From Acanthosepion esculentum (taxonomy: Eukaryota; Mollusca; Cephalopoda; Sepiida; Sepiidae): a DNA stretch of 64,000 nt. Positions within the stretch are counted from its first letter, which is position 1; each line of letters starts with the position of its first letter. Position numbers and translations under genes: made by a program. Location: assembly GCA_964036315.1 (NCBI GenBank), contig OZ038488.1, positions 66,104,642 to 66,168,641 on the forward strand, written 5' to 3'. Positions 9,957 to 21,900 of this stretch are shown here, piece after piece. The notes below the pieces were generated by a model. It did no database searches and had not been told where the DNA came from. It worked only from the letters and a program-made list of their open reading frames with translations.

Positions 9957-11709
9957 GGTACCTCCAAAAATTCGGTATACCTAAGGTTTAAATGTATTTT
10001 TCATAAAAGAAAAATCCTTTTCAAAGCTTTCCAACCGCTTCAATTGAAAGCTAAAGGATTAAAATTTCTAATTCCAGAAAAAAAAAAAAAACTCTGGAGT
10101 ATTTCAAATAGAAATTTGAATGATTTTTAGTTGATGCTTCCAAAAAACCAATTGAAACGGCCATTTTTTACTTTTTTTTTTTTTAGAGAAATGTAAACAA
10201 ACTTATTTTTCAGTTTTGAAAATCCCGCTAAAATAAGATATACATTTCTGAAACGTTACTTTCGTAAAATTAGCAAATTTAAAGTTAAATCAATCTGTTC
10301 TGAAACAAAAATCACTTACTTATAGCATAAAATTTTCTAAACAAACATTTCTTGACCTCGGGGTCTTGTTATTTTCACATCTCCATCGATAATTTAATGG
10401 TTGAATGTGTTGACAGGTTTAGTATGGTGCATCAAAAGTGACATAACGTTTTTTTTTTTTGTTTCTTATAATAATTTAAAATACTATAAAAATTTCTTAC
10501 ATTATTGAGTTACCTCTATCACTTTCATTATTTAATAGCTAAGATAATAACTAATTTTATTAATTATTAATATTACATTAAGTTAATACATTTTTAATTT
10601 AATAACTGAGATAATAACTAATAAAATTATTATTATTATATTAATAATTAAAATACCTCACTGAGTTATTAATTGTTTAAATTGATAAATGAGATAATAA
10701 AATTATCTCAATTTAATTTTTAATTTAATAACTGAGAGTGAAATAAGACCTTTACATATCAAGGGGCTTTCCCCAAGGAGGAGACAAGCTTTGAAACACG
10801 TGACCTTTTAACCATAATGTCACTTATGGGATATCATACTAAAAAAAAATATAACATTTTGATGCACAAAAAAAAAAAAATTTTTTAATTATGGTAAAAA
10901 GTTTTGGTAGCATTATTTGTATTAAACTTTTAATTTTTGCTTAGTAAATATAGTCTTCACTTAAAAACTTAATAACCGACACCACACTTTGCATGAAAGA
11001 ATTTTAAAACATTTTTTAAAATTAAAGAAAAATGAAAAAAAAATTCTTTATTCATCGAAAAAAACTTTTTTCTTCAGTTAATAATGTCCTTAATGTATAT
11101 TATTTATAAAAGCAAATAAAAGCCTATCTAATTTGATAGTTTATTGCAGTTTTTATTTTATGATTTGGAGCAGATTTTTAAAAAGTTGGCAGTAGTTGTG
11201 AAAAAAAAAATTGATTTCTCCAAGGAGTCCTTCTTATAAGTAATATTAAACAATTTGAAAACTCTTTGAAATTCTAGAAAATTTCATAAAATTAATTGGT
11301 GCGGAGGTAACAGATGTAAAAATAAAAGAAAATATTTTTACCAAGATTTTCTAAAAATAAAAATTTAAAAAATAAATTTATTCATTTTTAAATAAGTCAT
11401 GAAAGTTTCATTTAAATTAGACAATTATTTGATTTTTGCAAGAATTTCCAAATTAATAGGTTTTCCCCGAAACTGCTACACTAAAAAATGGCGATGACCA
11501 CAAGTCTTACAAAGTTAACAAAAAAGAAGAGATATTTGACCCAAATTTAAAACATGCTAGAAAGAAGGAAAATTTTTTTTTTAAATATTTAAAAAATACT
11601 TTGTTCTTAATAATAACAAACATTTTAATGATGAAACTTTGTTTTTATTAAGTTTCGGACCTTTTATCATTATGCTATACTGACTTTTTAGCGAATTATT
11701 GGAGGTACC
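9957..11709. mobile_element. 1.75-kb non-coding DNA transposon with GGTACC ends
   Basis: The left end reads GGTACCTCCAAAAATTCG. The right end, on the other strand, reads GGTACCTCCAATAATTCG. TA flanks both ends (9955-9956; 11710-11711) inside a (TA)n tract, as expected for insertion into TA. The interior is AT-rich with no open reading frame of note. An internal cluster of 'taactgagataataactaa'-type repeats lies at 10540-10740. Superfamily is not clear: TA duplication suggests Tc1/mariner-like mobilisation of a non-autonomous element. Confidence 0.65.
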
Positions 11710-11719
11710 TATATATTTT

Positions 11720-11722
<3 letters not shown>

Positions 11723-11792
<70 letters not shown>

Positions 11793-11815
11793 ATCCAACA
11801 GAATGATAATGTGTA

Positions 11816-11864
<49 letters not shown>
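11723..11864. repeat. Compound microsatellite (TA)n-(GA)n-(CA)n
   Basis: (TA)n 11723-11760, (GA)n to 11787, then after a 28-bp spacer (CA)n at 11816-11864. Confidence 0.95.
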
Positions 11865-11869
<5 letters not shown>

Positions 11870-12410
11870 CAATATTTACAGTTTTTTAGTTAGGCCTGGA
11901 ATCTGTTGATTTTTTGAAACATTGAATGGACACGTTGTCTCCTTGAATTTGGATTGCTACAAATTATACTAACATTAGTTTAACAAGTCAAATGCAGATG
12001 AAGCATGATTAACCAAAGAAAATTAAACAATGTTTTGAATGGTCTAGTATAACTTGTATATTTGCACATCAATAAGTTCATAGCTTAATGAGGGTTACAA
12101 GCATTCATTTTAGAAAAAAAATTATTTTTCCATACTTCTTCCTCACCAATGCTTCTAATTCAGTGATGAATGTTAATCACATGGATCAAGCATTATACAT
12201 TTAAACTTTGTAATCAAAATTTAGTCCAGTTATGCAATTAACCCTTTGTGGATGTGGGTGCATAGCATCATCATCTGTCTTATGACTAGCCATGTTCAAA
12301 GAATCACTACACATGTATGTAGTATACTACTATAGTATATATACTATTACTCCAATTAACTACTATAGTAAATCAAAGATTTCAAATGAGAAATTTAAAG
12401 GAAAACTTAC

Positions 12411-12614
12411 CTGTATGTTTTGCCCATTCTACAAACAATTCAGCATCATCTTCTGTCCAGTTCTGACTGGAACCGTGTTTCCAAGGGATACGAAATATAA
12501 GTTTCTTCTTTTCAAGCCAATAGAGACCAGGAATGGAAGCAGCATTTAAATGTCGACAGAGCCAATCCCTCATACGTTCTCTTTCAACAGGACGAATTCC
12601 TTTTCTTGGAGGTC
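12411..12614 (-). CDS. IRF: IRF-family transcription factor, coding exon 2 (first half of DNA-binding domain)
   Basis: 204-nt exon, acceptor TTCTAAG/GACC at 12615/12614, donor ACAG/GTAAGT at 12411/12410, phase 1 at both ends. It encodes residues 146-212, starting 'PPRKGIRPVERERMRDWL'. All five tryptophans of the IRF winged-helix domain are present: W162, W177, W189, W197 and W208. Spacing is 15, 12, 8 and 11 residues, against 15, 12, 8 and 12 in vertebrate IRF-1. The blocks 'IPGLYWLEKKKLIFRIPWKH' and 'LFVEWAKHTG' are diagnostic and resemble the IRF-1/IRF-2 group most. The exon ends inside the domain, which continues in exon 3 with 'RYYPD'. The best single identification in the window. Orthology to a particular vertebrate IRF is not implied. 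Confidence 0.95.
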
Positions 12615-12959
12615 CTTAGAAAGTATTTTAAAAAATAAAGACCACTAAGTAAATTACATTATTGGGTTATTGGCATAATAGGCTGATGAGGATTCTAATT
12701 CAAGATTAAAATCAAAATCATTTGTGAATCTCCTCTACATTACCAACAAACAGACTGCAGTCAGTGAATTAAATTGGAGATATTAATGAAACTTATACAA
12801 AATACAAGAAAAAAAATATACTTAAAATTACAAAATAATGTTTAAGGAATCAATCCAACTTGATCATTTTTTTTTTTCCCCCAAAAGTTTTTGTGTAGTT
12901 ACGTTTATCTTCACAAAAATAAAACCAATTGGTCTTTTTTTTTTTCTTCATTTCTTTTT

Positions 12960-13105
12960 TGATCAATTGATTAATTCATTCATTTTTTACAGCTTATCAA
13001 CCCTTTGCTGGTTATTTAAAACCAGAAAATATTTTTATTTTTTTTTTAGATAATAATGGTTTAGTGATACAAATTTGAATAATTAACCTATAGCTGAGGG
13101 AGAGG
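12960..13105 (-). mobile_element. SINE A 3' fragment
   Basis: Minus-strand tail block: 'caaagggttgataagctg', 'aaatattttctggttttaaa', then a short part of the body ('ctatgggttaatt' equivalent). Truncated at its 5' side, next to a second copy in the same orientation. Confidence 0.7.
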
Positions 13106-13142
13106 TGGCATTTGCCTTGATTCGGGGTTTGTTTTTTGTTTT

Positions 13143-13472
13143 TTTACAGCTTATCAGGTTATTTAAAGCCAGAAAATATTTTTAGAGTGTAGAAATTTGG
13201 GGGGAAGACAAGGATTTACTGATATGAGTCCTTAATTAACCCATAGCTGGAGGAGAGAAGAGGTGGATTCATATCTTTCCCAAGGTTATTTGTGCACAAG
13301 TGAATATAATGAACACAACTGGAATTGGAACTGGGCTCTCTGATTAACAATTCCGAGCCATTATCCATTACACGACCTGTAAATCCAAGCTTACAGCACT
13401 TGGTATTACCAAGAAATCACCCATCAAGGTATCGATCAGGCTCAACATTGCTTAACTTCAATGATTGTATGG
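13143..13472 (-). mobile_element. SINE A copy, minus strand
   Basis: 5S-like head at 13472-13383 on the minus strand ('gaagttaagcaatgttgag', 'tgggtgatttcttggtaat', 'gtgctgtaagcttggat'). Next comes a tRNA-like segment at 13380-13326 with box A-like 'cgtgtaatggataatggctc' and box B-like 'agttccaattccagttg', then body and a partly deleted tail ('ataacctgataagctgtaaa'). Confidence 0.8.
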
Positions 13473-13599
13473 GAAACTTTTTTTTTTTTAAATGCAAAAA
13501 TGGGATTATGAATTAGAAAATAAAAATAAAAAATTACCAATGATAATTATTGAAACATTTCAATTTTGGTTGGTATTGGCTTTATTTCTGTTTTAATTT

Positions 13600-13740
13600 C
13601 TGGGATGAGGAGTTATTATTTACATTCAGACTGATATCTTCATTTTTGTTGTTATTATCATCTTCTGGCTATTGTGTCCCCTTGCCTTCTTCACATAAAC
13701 ATTTTATTTAATCTATGCGGCTAGATTTTTCTCATTTTGG
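13600..13740 (-). mobile_element. SINE C 3' half, minus strand
   Basis: Contains the reverse of the SINE C tail: 'gagttattatttacattcag', 'tcatttttgttgttattatc', 'ggctattgtgtcccc', 'attttatttaatctatgcgg'. It lies head to head with the plus-strand copy that starts at 13745. Confidence 0.65.
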
Positions 13741-13744
13741 CGGA

Positions 13745-14390
13745 CATATTGGTTTGTGAATTTGGTAGCATAGTAATAGTGAGCTCAATCCCTGGCCTGG
13801 TTAGTATGGACATAGATCAATGAAAAAAAAAGGGTGGGAAATAAGGGAACAGTACTGAAAAAGAACAAAATGAGATATCCCTAGACATGGAGAGCAAAAA
13901 AAAAAAAAATCTACCCCCATAGATTAATCGATTGATTTGTTTGGGGGTATCTTCTTTTTGTTTATTTTTTTTGACATACTCCTTTGTGGGTTATTTCAAA
14001 GCTGAAACATATTTTGGACTGTATGAATAATTCTTTTTTTTGCAAGTGAATATTGCATTAACAATTTTGGGGGGAGATAATGATTTTTCCAGATACAAGT
14101 CATACTATTTAACCCATAGCTGGGAGGAAAAAAGATGGCGTCATAACTTTCCCAAGAGCATTTGCATCAAACTCAGCTCACCAATTTCTCATTCCAACCT
14201 GCTATTTATTACACCCCCTGCACATTGTTCTATCATTTGATTAAAAAAAAGGTTCAGCTTCAAAATTCCCTGAAGATTACCCAGGTTGACAGGCACGTGA
14301 AGATGACTGGAGAGTACAACAGCCAAAACATGGTGATAGCAACAGCAAAGATATGGAACGAACAAGTTTGAATGTAAATAATGTGAATAC
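13745..14390 (+). mobile_element. SINE C copy split by SINE A
   Basis: 5' half at 13745-13925: box B-like 'gagctcaatccctgg', 'gatatccctagacatgg', 'tctacccccatag'. 3' half at 14245-14390: 'aaaattccctgaagattacc', 'aggcacgtgaagatgactgg', 'aacatggtgatagcaacagc', 'gaatgtaaataatg'. In the copy at 5213 these halves are joined directly, so the 310 bp between them are an insertion (the SINE A of the next entry). Confidence 0.7.
13925..14237 (-). mobile_element. SINE A nested in SINE C
   Basis: Minus-strand SINE A tail ('cacaaaggagtatgtc' variant of the usual tail, 'aatatgtttcagctttgaaa') and body ('ctatgggttaaatagtatga', 'gcaaatgctcttgggaaag'), ending in the worn tRNA-like part. The 5S head is absent. 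Confidence 0.65.
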
Positions 14391-14939
14391 TGGTTTTGTC
14401 TATTTGCTTTTATTCAAGACAAGTTTTTTGTTTATTTCCATTGCAGTCAATGTCTGTCATCCACCCTCCAAAAGAAAGATGAACAAAAAAGATTTATTAA
14501 AGGAAATCCATTTTATTCCTGGGGAAAGAAGAAAATCCTTTGTTCAATGTGACATTAAGGGTTGAGTTATGTTAATAATCACAAGACTGATACAATTAAG
14601 CTGAAATGTACAGCTTTAAAATAAATTAAGAGAGAATATTCAATAGATGCTGATAGTATACAAGGTCAATGTTAACTCCAAAAGTATCTTTCTAACACAT
14701 GGCCAGTATAAAATGTTCTCACATAGAAATAACCTCGTAAATATTCTTTCTTTAGAGAAGAGAAGAAATTCTTTCAAATCTTTCACAATTGGTTGTTTTT
14801 ATTATAGCAAAAACAACCAAGAGCATGCCAATCATAGTAATAAATGGTGTGGTTAATTTAAATAGAAATTGTTCTTTTGAGTTTTATTGTGAAAGATTTT
14901 AAAGAACTTAATTTCTAAGAAGACAGAGCATATAGTTGA

Positions 14940-15980
14940 CAGCAAGAGGAACAGCCCAAGATGCAGACTACAAATTAGAGATGACAAAATCAAATACTGA
15001 AATTTAAATATCTGGGAAGTGTTTTAATAGATGACGAAAGATACGGCACCAAAATATGAAGTTGCATTGGAATAACAAAAGGTGCCTTCCAAAAGCTAAA
15101 GATATTATTAAGAAACGTGAAAATTTTGTTAGAGACACAGAAAAGAGCGATGAATTTCTATGTACTATCAATCCTCCAATATGGCAGTGAATGCTGAACG
15201 ATTTCCTCACAGATTAAGAGAAGATTTGAGGCAACAGAGATGTTATCCTCCAGAAGGATGAGAATGTCATGGACAGAATGTGAACAATGAGGAAGGTTTA
15301 AGGGAAATGGAAACAAAAGACTTATACCTGCATGGTTGTTGACAAAAAGAAACAGCCCAACATGCACATTATAAATTAGAGATACCAAAAACAGGCAAGT
15401 ACAACAATTTAAATATCAAGAAGGCGTCTTTACAGAGGATGGAAAGTGCAACACTGATATCTGAAGGTGCATTGGGATGACAAAAGCTGCCTTCCAAAAG
15501 GTAAGCAATGTATTAAGAAACAGGAAAATCTCATTAGAAACAAAGAAAAGACTGTTAGATAATATCAATCTTCCTGTGAATACTGGACAATCTCCTCACA
15601 GATGAAGAGACATGAAGCAGTAGAAAAGTGGTTCTACAGAAGGATGCTGAGAACACCAGGGGCCGAACATGTGAGCAACAATGAAGTTGTAGAGAAAATG
15701 GAAACAAAAAGGACACTTATATCTTCAGAAAGAGCTAAAATTTCTAGGGTACATAATGAGAAAAGAGGGCTTGGAATGTTTGGCACTCAAAAGGGCATAC
15801 TGAAGGCAAGAGAGAGGGAAACAGCAAGTATCATATTTAACAAGGATGACAGAACAGGGAAAGGGGGGATAGCAAAAATACAACCATTGCTAAAAGCTAT
15901 AAAGAATATGAAGTTGTGGAAGAACAGTGATTGTCCACATTCTGAAATACTGTTTAAGTATTGTGCTTATATAACATGAC
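14940..15980 (+). mobile_element. RTE-like LINE C-terminal region, two head-to-tail pieces
   Basis: Plus-strand relics of the region after the reverse transcriptase in 'endonuclease-reverse transcriptase' LINEs (RTE-like by resemblance). Piece A (14940-15300) and piece B (15340-15980) both carry, in order, the 'NLNIWEVF' type block, a 'KGAFQKLK..LRN' type block and a 'YGSE'-type block. Piece B has an open stretch (15602-15979) with 'KWFYRRMLRTPGAEHVSNN' and 'KMETKRTL', the best-conserved part. The upstream reverse transcriptase is missing. The A-B junction is repeated at 18167-18345. Non-functional. Confidence 0.7.
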
Positions 15981-17159
15981 CAAATCTCATTTCCTTAGGC
16001 CACTAATTCAGGTCAATTTTGGAGATGTGGTATTGCACTCAATTTTAAAGTTGGGTTTGGCATGATAAATAATGACATAAAATTTTCTTTTTCAACTCAT
16101 TACCGTTTTTTGAGGAAATGAGTTTAAAGATTATGTTTAGGCTTAAAATCATAGCATTGGAATTTCATTTTAGAGATCAGTGAAAGCTTTATAGCATAAC
16201 CTTATAGAAGTTATAATTGACTGAAGCTTTACAAATTGTATATGGACAAGATGCATTGCACAAGCATATTATTACTAACAATGGAAATTTAAAATATTTT
16301 GTCTTATAATGATACCGAAATGTATTATGGTGTTATATATGCTTTTATCTATTTTTGTCTTTATTAATCATGATCTAACAAATCTTATTCATTGCCATTT
16401 TTGTAATCTTTTACATTTTTTTTTTAAAGATTTTACTTATCAAATACATTTTTAAAAAATTGCTTATTTTACTTGTAGTGATTCATAATTAGAATTCTGC
16501 TTTGAATATATTTTCCATTCAAAGTATCTAATACAAAAAATATCAACTTGATATCGATTTATTTTTGAAGTAGTAAAATTTTGAAGTCACTTTGTAAACC
16601 AAAACCTGCAGGGACTATTTTTGTACATTTTTTCAGATGAACTTTAAAACTAAATGCTCAAAAATTGGTAAAAGCCATAAATCTAATTTTTGGTGTCACT
16701 ACTTATCACATCAAATCCCAACTTTCACATCAAGTTCAATGTTGATTTTCTAAAAAAAGTGAAAAATGAAATTGCCCTAATTGGATCATTGGAGGAAGCA
16801 AAAAGGAATAAAAATGACAATTATATGTTTGAAATCCTTGGGAAAGAACAACTTTGAACATAAAAAAAACAAAAAACAAAACAAAAAAAAACACTCCACC
16901 TAGACAAAATAGAGTTAGTCATGGGGGAATACACACATGTATCCCCACACAATAATTGACCAATGGCAGGAGACATCATATACATTTTGCAACCAACCAG
17001 AGACAATTAAAAAAAATAATAACACTTGTACCTGTTTTCTTGAAAGAAAAAAAGAAAATTAGCTTCACTTGAGCTAGTTTGATTTTGGTGGACGTAGTAG
17101 ATAACACTTGATAGAATAATTAACCAATCAAATGGTTCTATTTAGCTTTCAAAATCCTT

Positions 17160-17460
17160 AAGCCTGGGAGCCAGTCAGTCAGTTATGTGCCATGTGTGAT
17201 AAATGCTTAGGTGATCATGTATCTTTCGATACATGACTGACAAGACAGATTTCTTCCTGCTGTAGACCAGTTGCCATCCAAGGCTATAGATTCCAGTCTC
17301 TCTTGCTATTTACCCATATTTGGGGAGAGAAGAAGAGGATTTGTACCTTTCCCAATGGTATTAGCATGTAAGTGAATGTAATGGATTCAACTGGAATTTG
17401 AACTTGGCTCTCTGATTCCTCAATATGAGCCACTATCCATTACTCCACTGTACCTCCTTC
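17160..17460 (-). mobile_element. SINE B copy: tRNA-like head, SINE A body, distinct tail
   Basis: On the minus strand: box A-like 'gtggagtaatggatagtgg' and box B-like 'agttcaaattccagttg' at 17455-17380, then the body shared with SINE A ('cattgggaaaggtacaaatc'). The 3' part differs from SINE A: 'gactggaatctatagccttgg', 'caactggtctacagcagg' and a short palindrome 'catgtatcgaaagatacatg' before 'taagcatttatcac'. No 5S-like head. Confidence 0.7.
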
Positions 17461-18166
17461 GCCAGTAGTTATTCCAAAACAAATAAAAAGCAAACCTACA
17501 ATCCCAGTCAATAGTAGAAAATTCACTAATGTCAAAAAACTAACTTGCTACTGCAACAACTTCAAAGAAACCTAGTTGACTTCTACTCACATGCTGCCAG
17601 ATGCTATGAGTCTTCCTTCTTCTCAATCAAACCTCTTATCAACACTTTTCTCATTTTTCCAAATAATTTTCATATTATTTTGAAATTACCAATTTCTGTA
17701 CAGTTTTTTTGGTGTTGTTTGATTAATGATACATAAAAGTTTACTGTTGTCATTTACCATATTCATTCATTCCTGGCATTATTAGAAACCAAAAACTTCC
17801 AAATTCTAATAGTTGACTCAAGATTAATAGAACATTTGTTGTGACCCTAAATATTAATCTTGGGTCTCCTACATATTTAACCATTTCTTCAAATCACACA
17901 GTGCCTGGGATAAAAAAAGAATATGGATGCAAGTCAATAAGTAACAAAGCAACAACAAAGACAACTGTCACTTAAAATAACAAGCCTGAATAAAAAAAAA
18001 TTATATCAGACAACAAGGCAAGGAAGATTTAGAACAAATCACCAAGAAGTAAATGGTAAACAAACTAATGTGTAGTGACTTCAATTCTCACTGAGTATCC
18101 TATGTTTCTTGCCTTGAGCAAAACTCAGCGAATAAAATTTATATTAAGAATGCAAATACCAAGCAA

Positions 18167-18345
18167 CAGAGATATCATCTTACAGAAGGATGAGAATGTC
18201 ATGGACAGAATGTGAACAACGAGGAAGTTTTAAGAGAAATGGAAACAAAAGACTTATACTTGCATGGTTGTTAAAAAGAAACAGCCTAACATGCACATTA
18301 TAAATTAGAGATACCAAAAAACAGGCAAGTACAACAATTTGAAGA
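18167..18345 (+). repeat. Duplicate of the RTE junction segment at 15227-15410
   Basis: About 180 bp nearly identical to 15227-15410: 'gaaggatgagaatgtcatgg', 'aaacaaaagacttatac', 'tgcatggttgtt', 'catgcacattataaattaga'. Both copies cross the same unnatural joint between two parts of the LINE, so one derives from the other or both from a rearranged element. Confidence 0.75.
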
Positions 18346-18564
18346 AAATCTGAAGTAATACACATCTTTAAAGGAAAATTTTAAAAAGTAATTTAAACTG
18401 CTACTGTATAACTGTCATGATCCATCATAAAAGGAATTTAAAAAAATATTCCTTCTGTGTTTGAAAATTTTAAAAAGGAAATAATCAAAAGTAAATGCAT
18501 AAAATGAAGCAAAAAAAAAAAAAAAAGGAATGATTAAAACTGCTATCTAAGCTTAACTTGGTAC

Positions 18565-18640
18565 AAATATGGGACACTCAATGAGGATCGAACTCACGAG
18601 TAACGATCAACCAGACTCGCTCGCTTACATTAATCAAAAG
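18565..18640 (-). mobile_element. tRNA-like SINE fragment (family D)
   Basis: Minus strand: 'agcgagtctggttgatcg' (box A side) and 'gtgagttcgatcctcattg' (box B), then 'agtgtccc'. Related box B pieces occur at 19830-19900 and 24490-24510 (plus) and 32325-32350 (minus). No CCA-adding or acceptor stem pairing is evident, so not called as a tRNA gene. Confidence 0.5.
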
Positions 18641-18999
18641 TTGGTAAAAAAAATAATTAAACAGCTGGTCACGACTTTCTAAGGACAAAAAGCATATTAC
18701 ATCACTACAAAACTCACATTCGATTGGTTTAATTTGTGCTAAGAGAGGCGTGACTACTCGGAAGCTATTCATTGGCTAATTGAGTTAATTTAGCACAGCA
18801 CTAAACAGAAAGCAAAGAATGTCTAGGCGACTCTTCCTGCTCCTCCCACTACCAATATTTGCATTGTACTTGACTATCACAAGGTTTTAGAGAGGGAATG
18901 TGTGCGCGCGAGCGCGCATATACATACGTATACACACAGATACACACAAGTATTTTACACACCCATAATATCCACATAAGGGGTGCGTGCGTACTCGGA

Positions 19000-21900
19000 G
19001 ACAAGGAAATGAACTTCAATAATTGGTTATAATAAAAAAAAAAAATTTAAAAAAAAGGATGTAAAAAGATTGAGCCAATATTTGAAATACCAGACAAGTG
19101 GCTACTCACATTTTCAAATGTCTGGGATTTACAAAGTTACTGATTATAAAATGTTTTTTTTAATGCTTTCTATTCAACTCATTTATTCATAATTCACTCC
19201 CCTCCCCCCCAATTTTATTTTTATTTTATTTAAGCCATGCAGTAAAACAAGTTTAAATTAAACTTTATCGCATAAAGTGTTCAGGGGCAGGCCCTTCCCA
19301 CATCTGGTGCATTAAAAAGACAGCATTTTATGCTAATACCGAAGGAAAAGGTTTAGTTTTCGATTAAGCCGCCATTTTTCCAAAAATTGCAACGGACATT
19401 TAGTGGAGAGGGTGTGCTTTTAAAGGGGTTATGGTTGTTTAGGGGAATTACGAACTGATTCAAATATCAAAATTATAGCTTGCAGCACATGGTCTGGGAG
19501 AGTAAAGGTATGTATTAATAATATTCATGGCGGTAGTTGCCCATGAACAACCTCAATATGTTGCTAGTGAGTGAGATGATCCTACTAATGAATCAAGTTC
19601 TCTCGAAATAAAATTTAAAGCAAATTCAGTTTCCGTCACCGCCCTCTTTACTTTTTTTTCTTCCTTGGAAACTTTTCGAAAATAATTCCTTCAATGGTAT
19701 GCACTATATAATTTTTACGTACGTATTATTACTTTTTTTAGTTAAAAAAATATGGAGATATAGCTTGGTTGGAAGTATAAACAGATTTTCAGAGATTTTT
19801 TTTTTTTTTAGCTAGACTGTCAAAGTGTCAAGGTATACCAGCTTACAAGTGTAGGCGTGTTCGATTCCTGTTGAGTGCGCCACTTGTTCAGCCTTGGATC
19901 TTACTATGAAAATAACTTGTCTTACTCTTAGTCTTCTGTGTACAACTTGTTTTAAAATTGTCTTTGAGGGAATTTTTTTTTTGTTTATTTAAACCTGTGG
20001 ATTTTTAACTACACTTGCACGCACAAGATCGATTTACTTTTTTTTCCTTTTGCAAGGATATTTCTTTTTTTAATAAAAAAAATGTAATTTAAAAGGGAGA
20101 CTTAAGAACAAAAATAGCAACTAAAAAGTATAGGCAGGCCAAAAATTTTCCTTCCGCTGTTGAGTTTTTTTTTTTAAACGGAACTTAAAATTCTAGAAAT
20201 TTTGATATTTTTTTTAATTAGAATAATAATAATCCTAGTATTTTTTTTTTTTTTTATGAAGATATACATTTTTAGTTTATTCGGAGTTGTGCATTATTAT
20301 CCACCCAGGCAATAAACAAGCCCTCCACTACCAAAAAAAAGAAGTATCTTTTAAAACTTTTTTTCTCTTTTTAAGAGAGAATAATAAAAGAAACAGTAAC
20401 GTAACGCCGATATTAAAAGTTATTGATTTACTTATCTTTGTGCTTTTTGTTAATATTTGATAGTCGTAAGTAAGATAATGAAACTGAAAATAAACTGTCA
20501 CTATTTAGTATACAACATTCTGTTGGTAAAGTTAGACTGACTGAAGAGAAGGAAAAAAGCATGAAAAAATGTCGGTAATAACATTTAGGTCAGCAGTCAA
20601 GAATTGACGAAAGGAAAAATAGACAATAATAGTTTCCCTGAGAAGACAAGTGCATCAAAATTTGAGGTTTAAAAAAGAAATTTTATTTCACTGGTAATAT
20701 AGTTAGTTTAGTTCAGTTAAAAAATTATACTTTCTCTTACCCAAATACGATATTTGATTTGCTCTTAGACACAAAAATTAAAATAGAGATTATCAAGTTA
20801 GCAAGCAATATTGCAAACAGCGTGTATATACTATATGACAGTTAATAAGGGTTGAAACTTTTTCTATTTGTATATGGAGTGTGTAAAATGCCATAACACA
20901 AGAACAAGTTGAAAGACTTTAGGAGAATTAGTTCACCAAATCCAAAAGTAATAAAAATCCTTTTAGCCTTAGTGTTAAGATTTTCAAATTAAATGAATGT
21001 AGTGGTAAAAATTAAATAAATTTAACTATTCTTTTCCGTCATTCAGAAATCATAAAAATAACATTTTTTCATTACAACGGAACTTTGAAAAATTCCCATA
21101 CATAGCTTTATTTGTTTAATATTCAATATTAAGTTTCAAAACTGAACTTTGAGATTAAAATTTTAATGTCTTTTTTAACCTTTTTCGAATGACGTAAAAA
21201 AATGTTAGTTTAATTAAGTATTTTTCATAATAAAAAAATAATTACAAAAAAAAAATCATCAACAGTGAAAATAAATCTAAAATATCTTATTTACTCAGAA
21301 AAAAGTACGAGACAAACTAGTCTGAGATCGCCAACAGTTAAAAAAAGACAAAAATGACAACCCAAAATTATTTGACTGTCATCGGTACAAGCCTTCCAAA
21401 CTTATTCAACAAGTTATAAATCGAAAAAACTATCAACCCGAAAAATAGATAAAGTTTTATTTAATTAAAAATAAATAAAAATGAACTTATTTTTCAAATA
21501 TTTAACTTTTTAACCATCTGGTTAGATTTGTTGATATTTTTTTTATTTATTTTTATAAAGAGGGGGGGGATTCTAAAAATTCAATATGTCACATTTCTCT
21601 AATAAAGATAGTAATGTTCCAGACTAAAAAGTTTTATTTTAATAATCCAAAGTAAGTAATAATAAAGAAATTATGATCAAATTTCTTAACTCCTTAATGT
21701 AAAATAAATAAAATTAATTAATAAATAAAAAAACAATCAAGTAAAAAAAAACTTTACGAGTTTTTGTAGTACAAAAAAACTACGTACAAAAAAACAATAT
21801 TGTATGCATTATTCAATTGTAAATTTTATTCAAGGATTCACAACGATTTAGAAAAATAAAACTAAGCATTTGTTGTTGTTGTTTTTTTTTAAATGTTTAT

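Larger units (their letters stand above)
6686..12410 (-). other. IRF: IRF intron 2
   Basis: 5.7-kb phase-1 intron that interrupts the DNA-binding domain right after 'KHTG'. It contains SINE A, (TG)n, repeat R1, a MITE end, Tc1-like relics, and a 1.75-kb TA-flanked element bordered by microsatellites. Outside those I see nothing in 7500-7840, 7945-8330 or 11865-12410. Confidence 0.85.

Noticed and set aside
9957..11709. LTR retrotransposon or Maverick
   Set aside because: Ends are inverted, not direct, repeats, and no gag, pol, integrase or polymerase text is seen.
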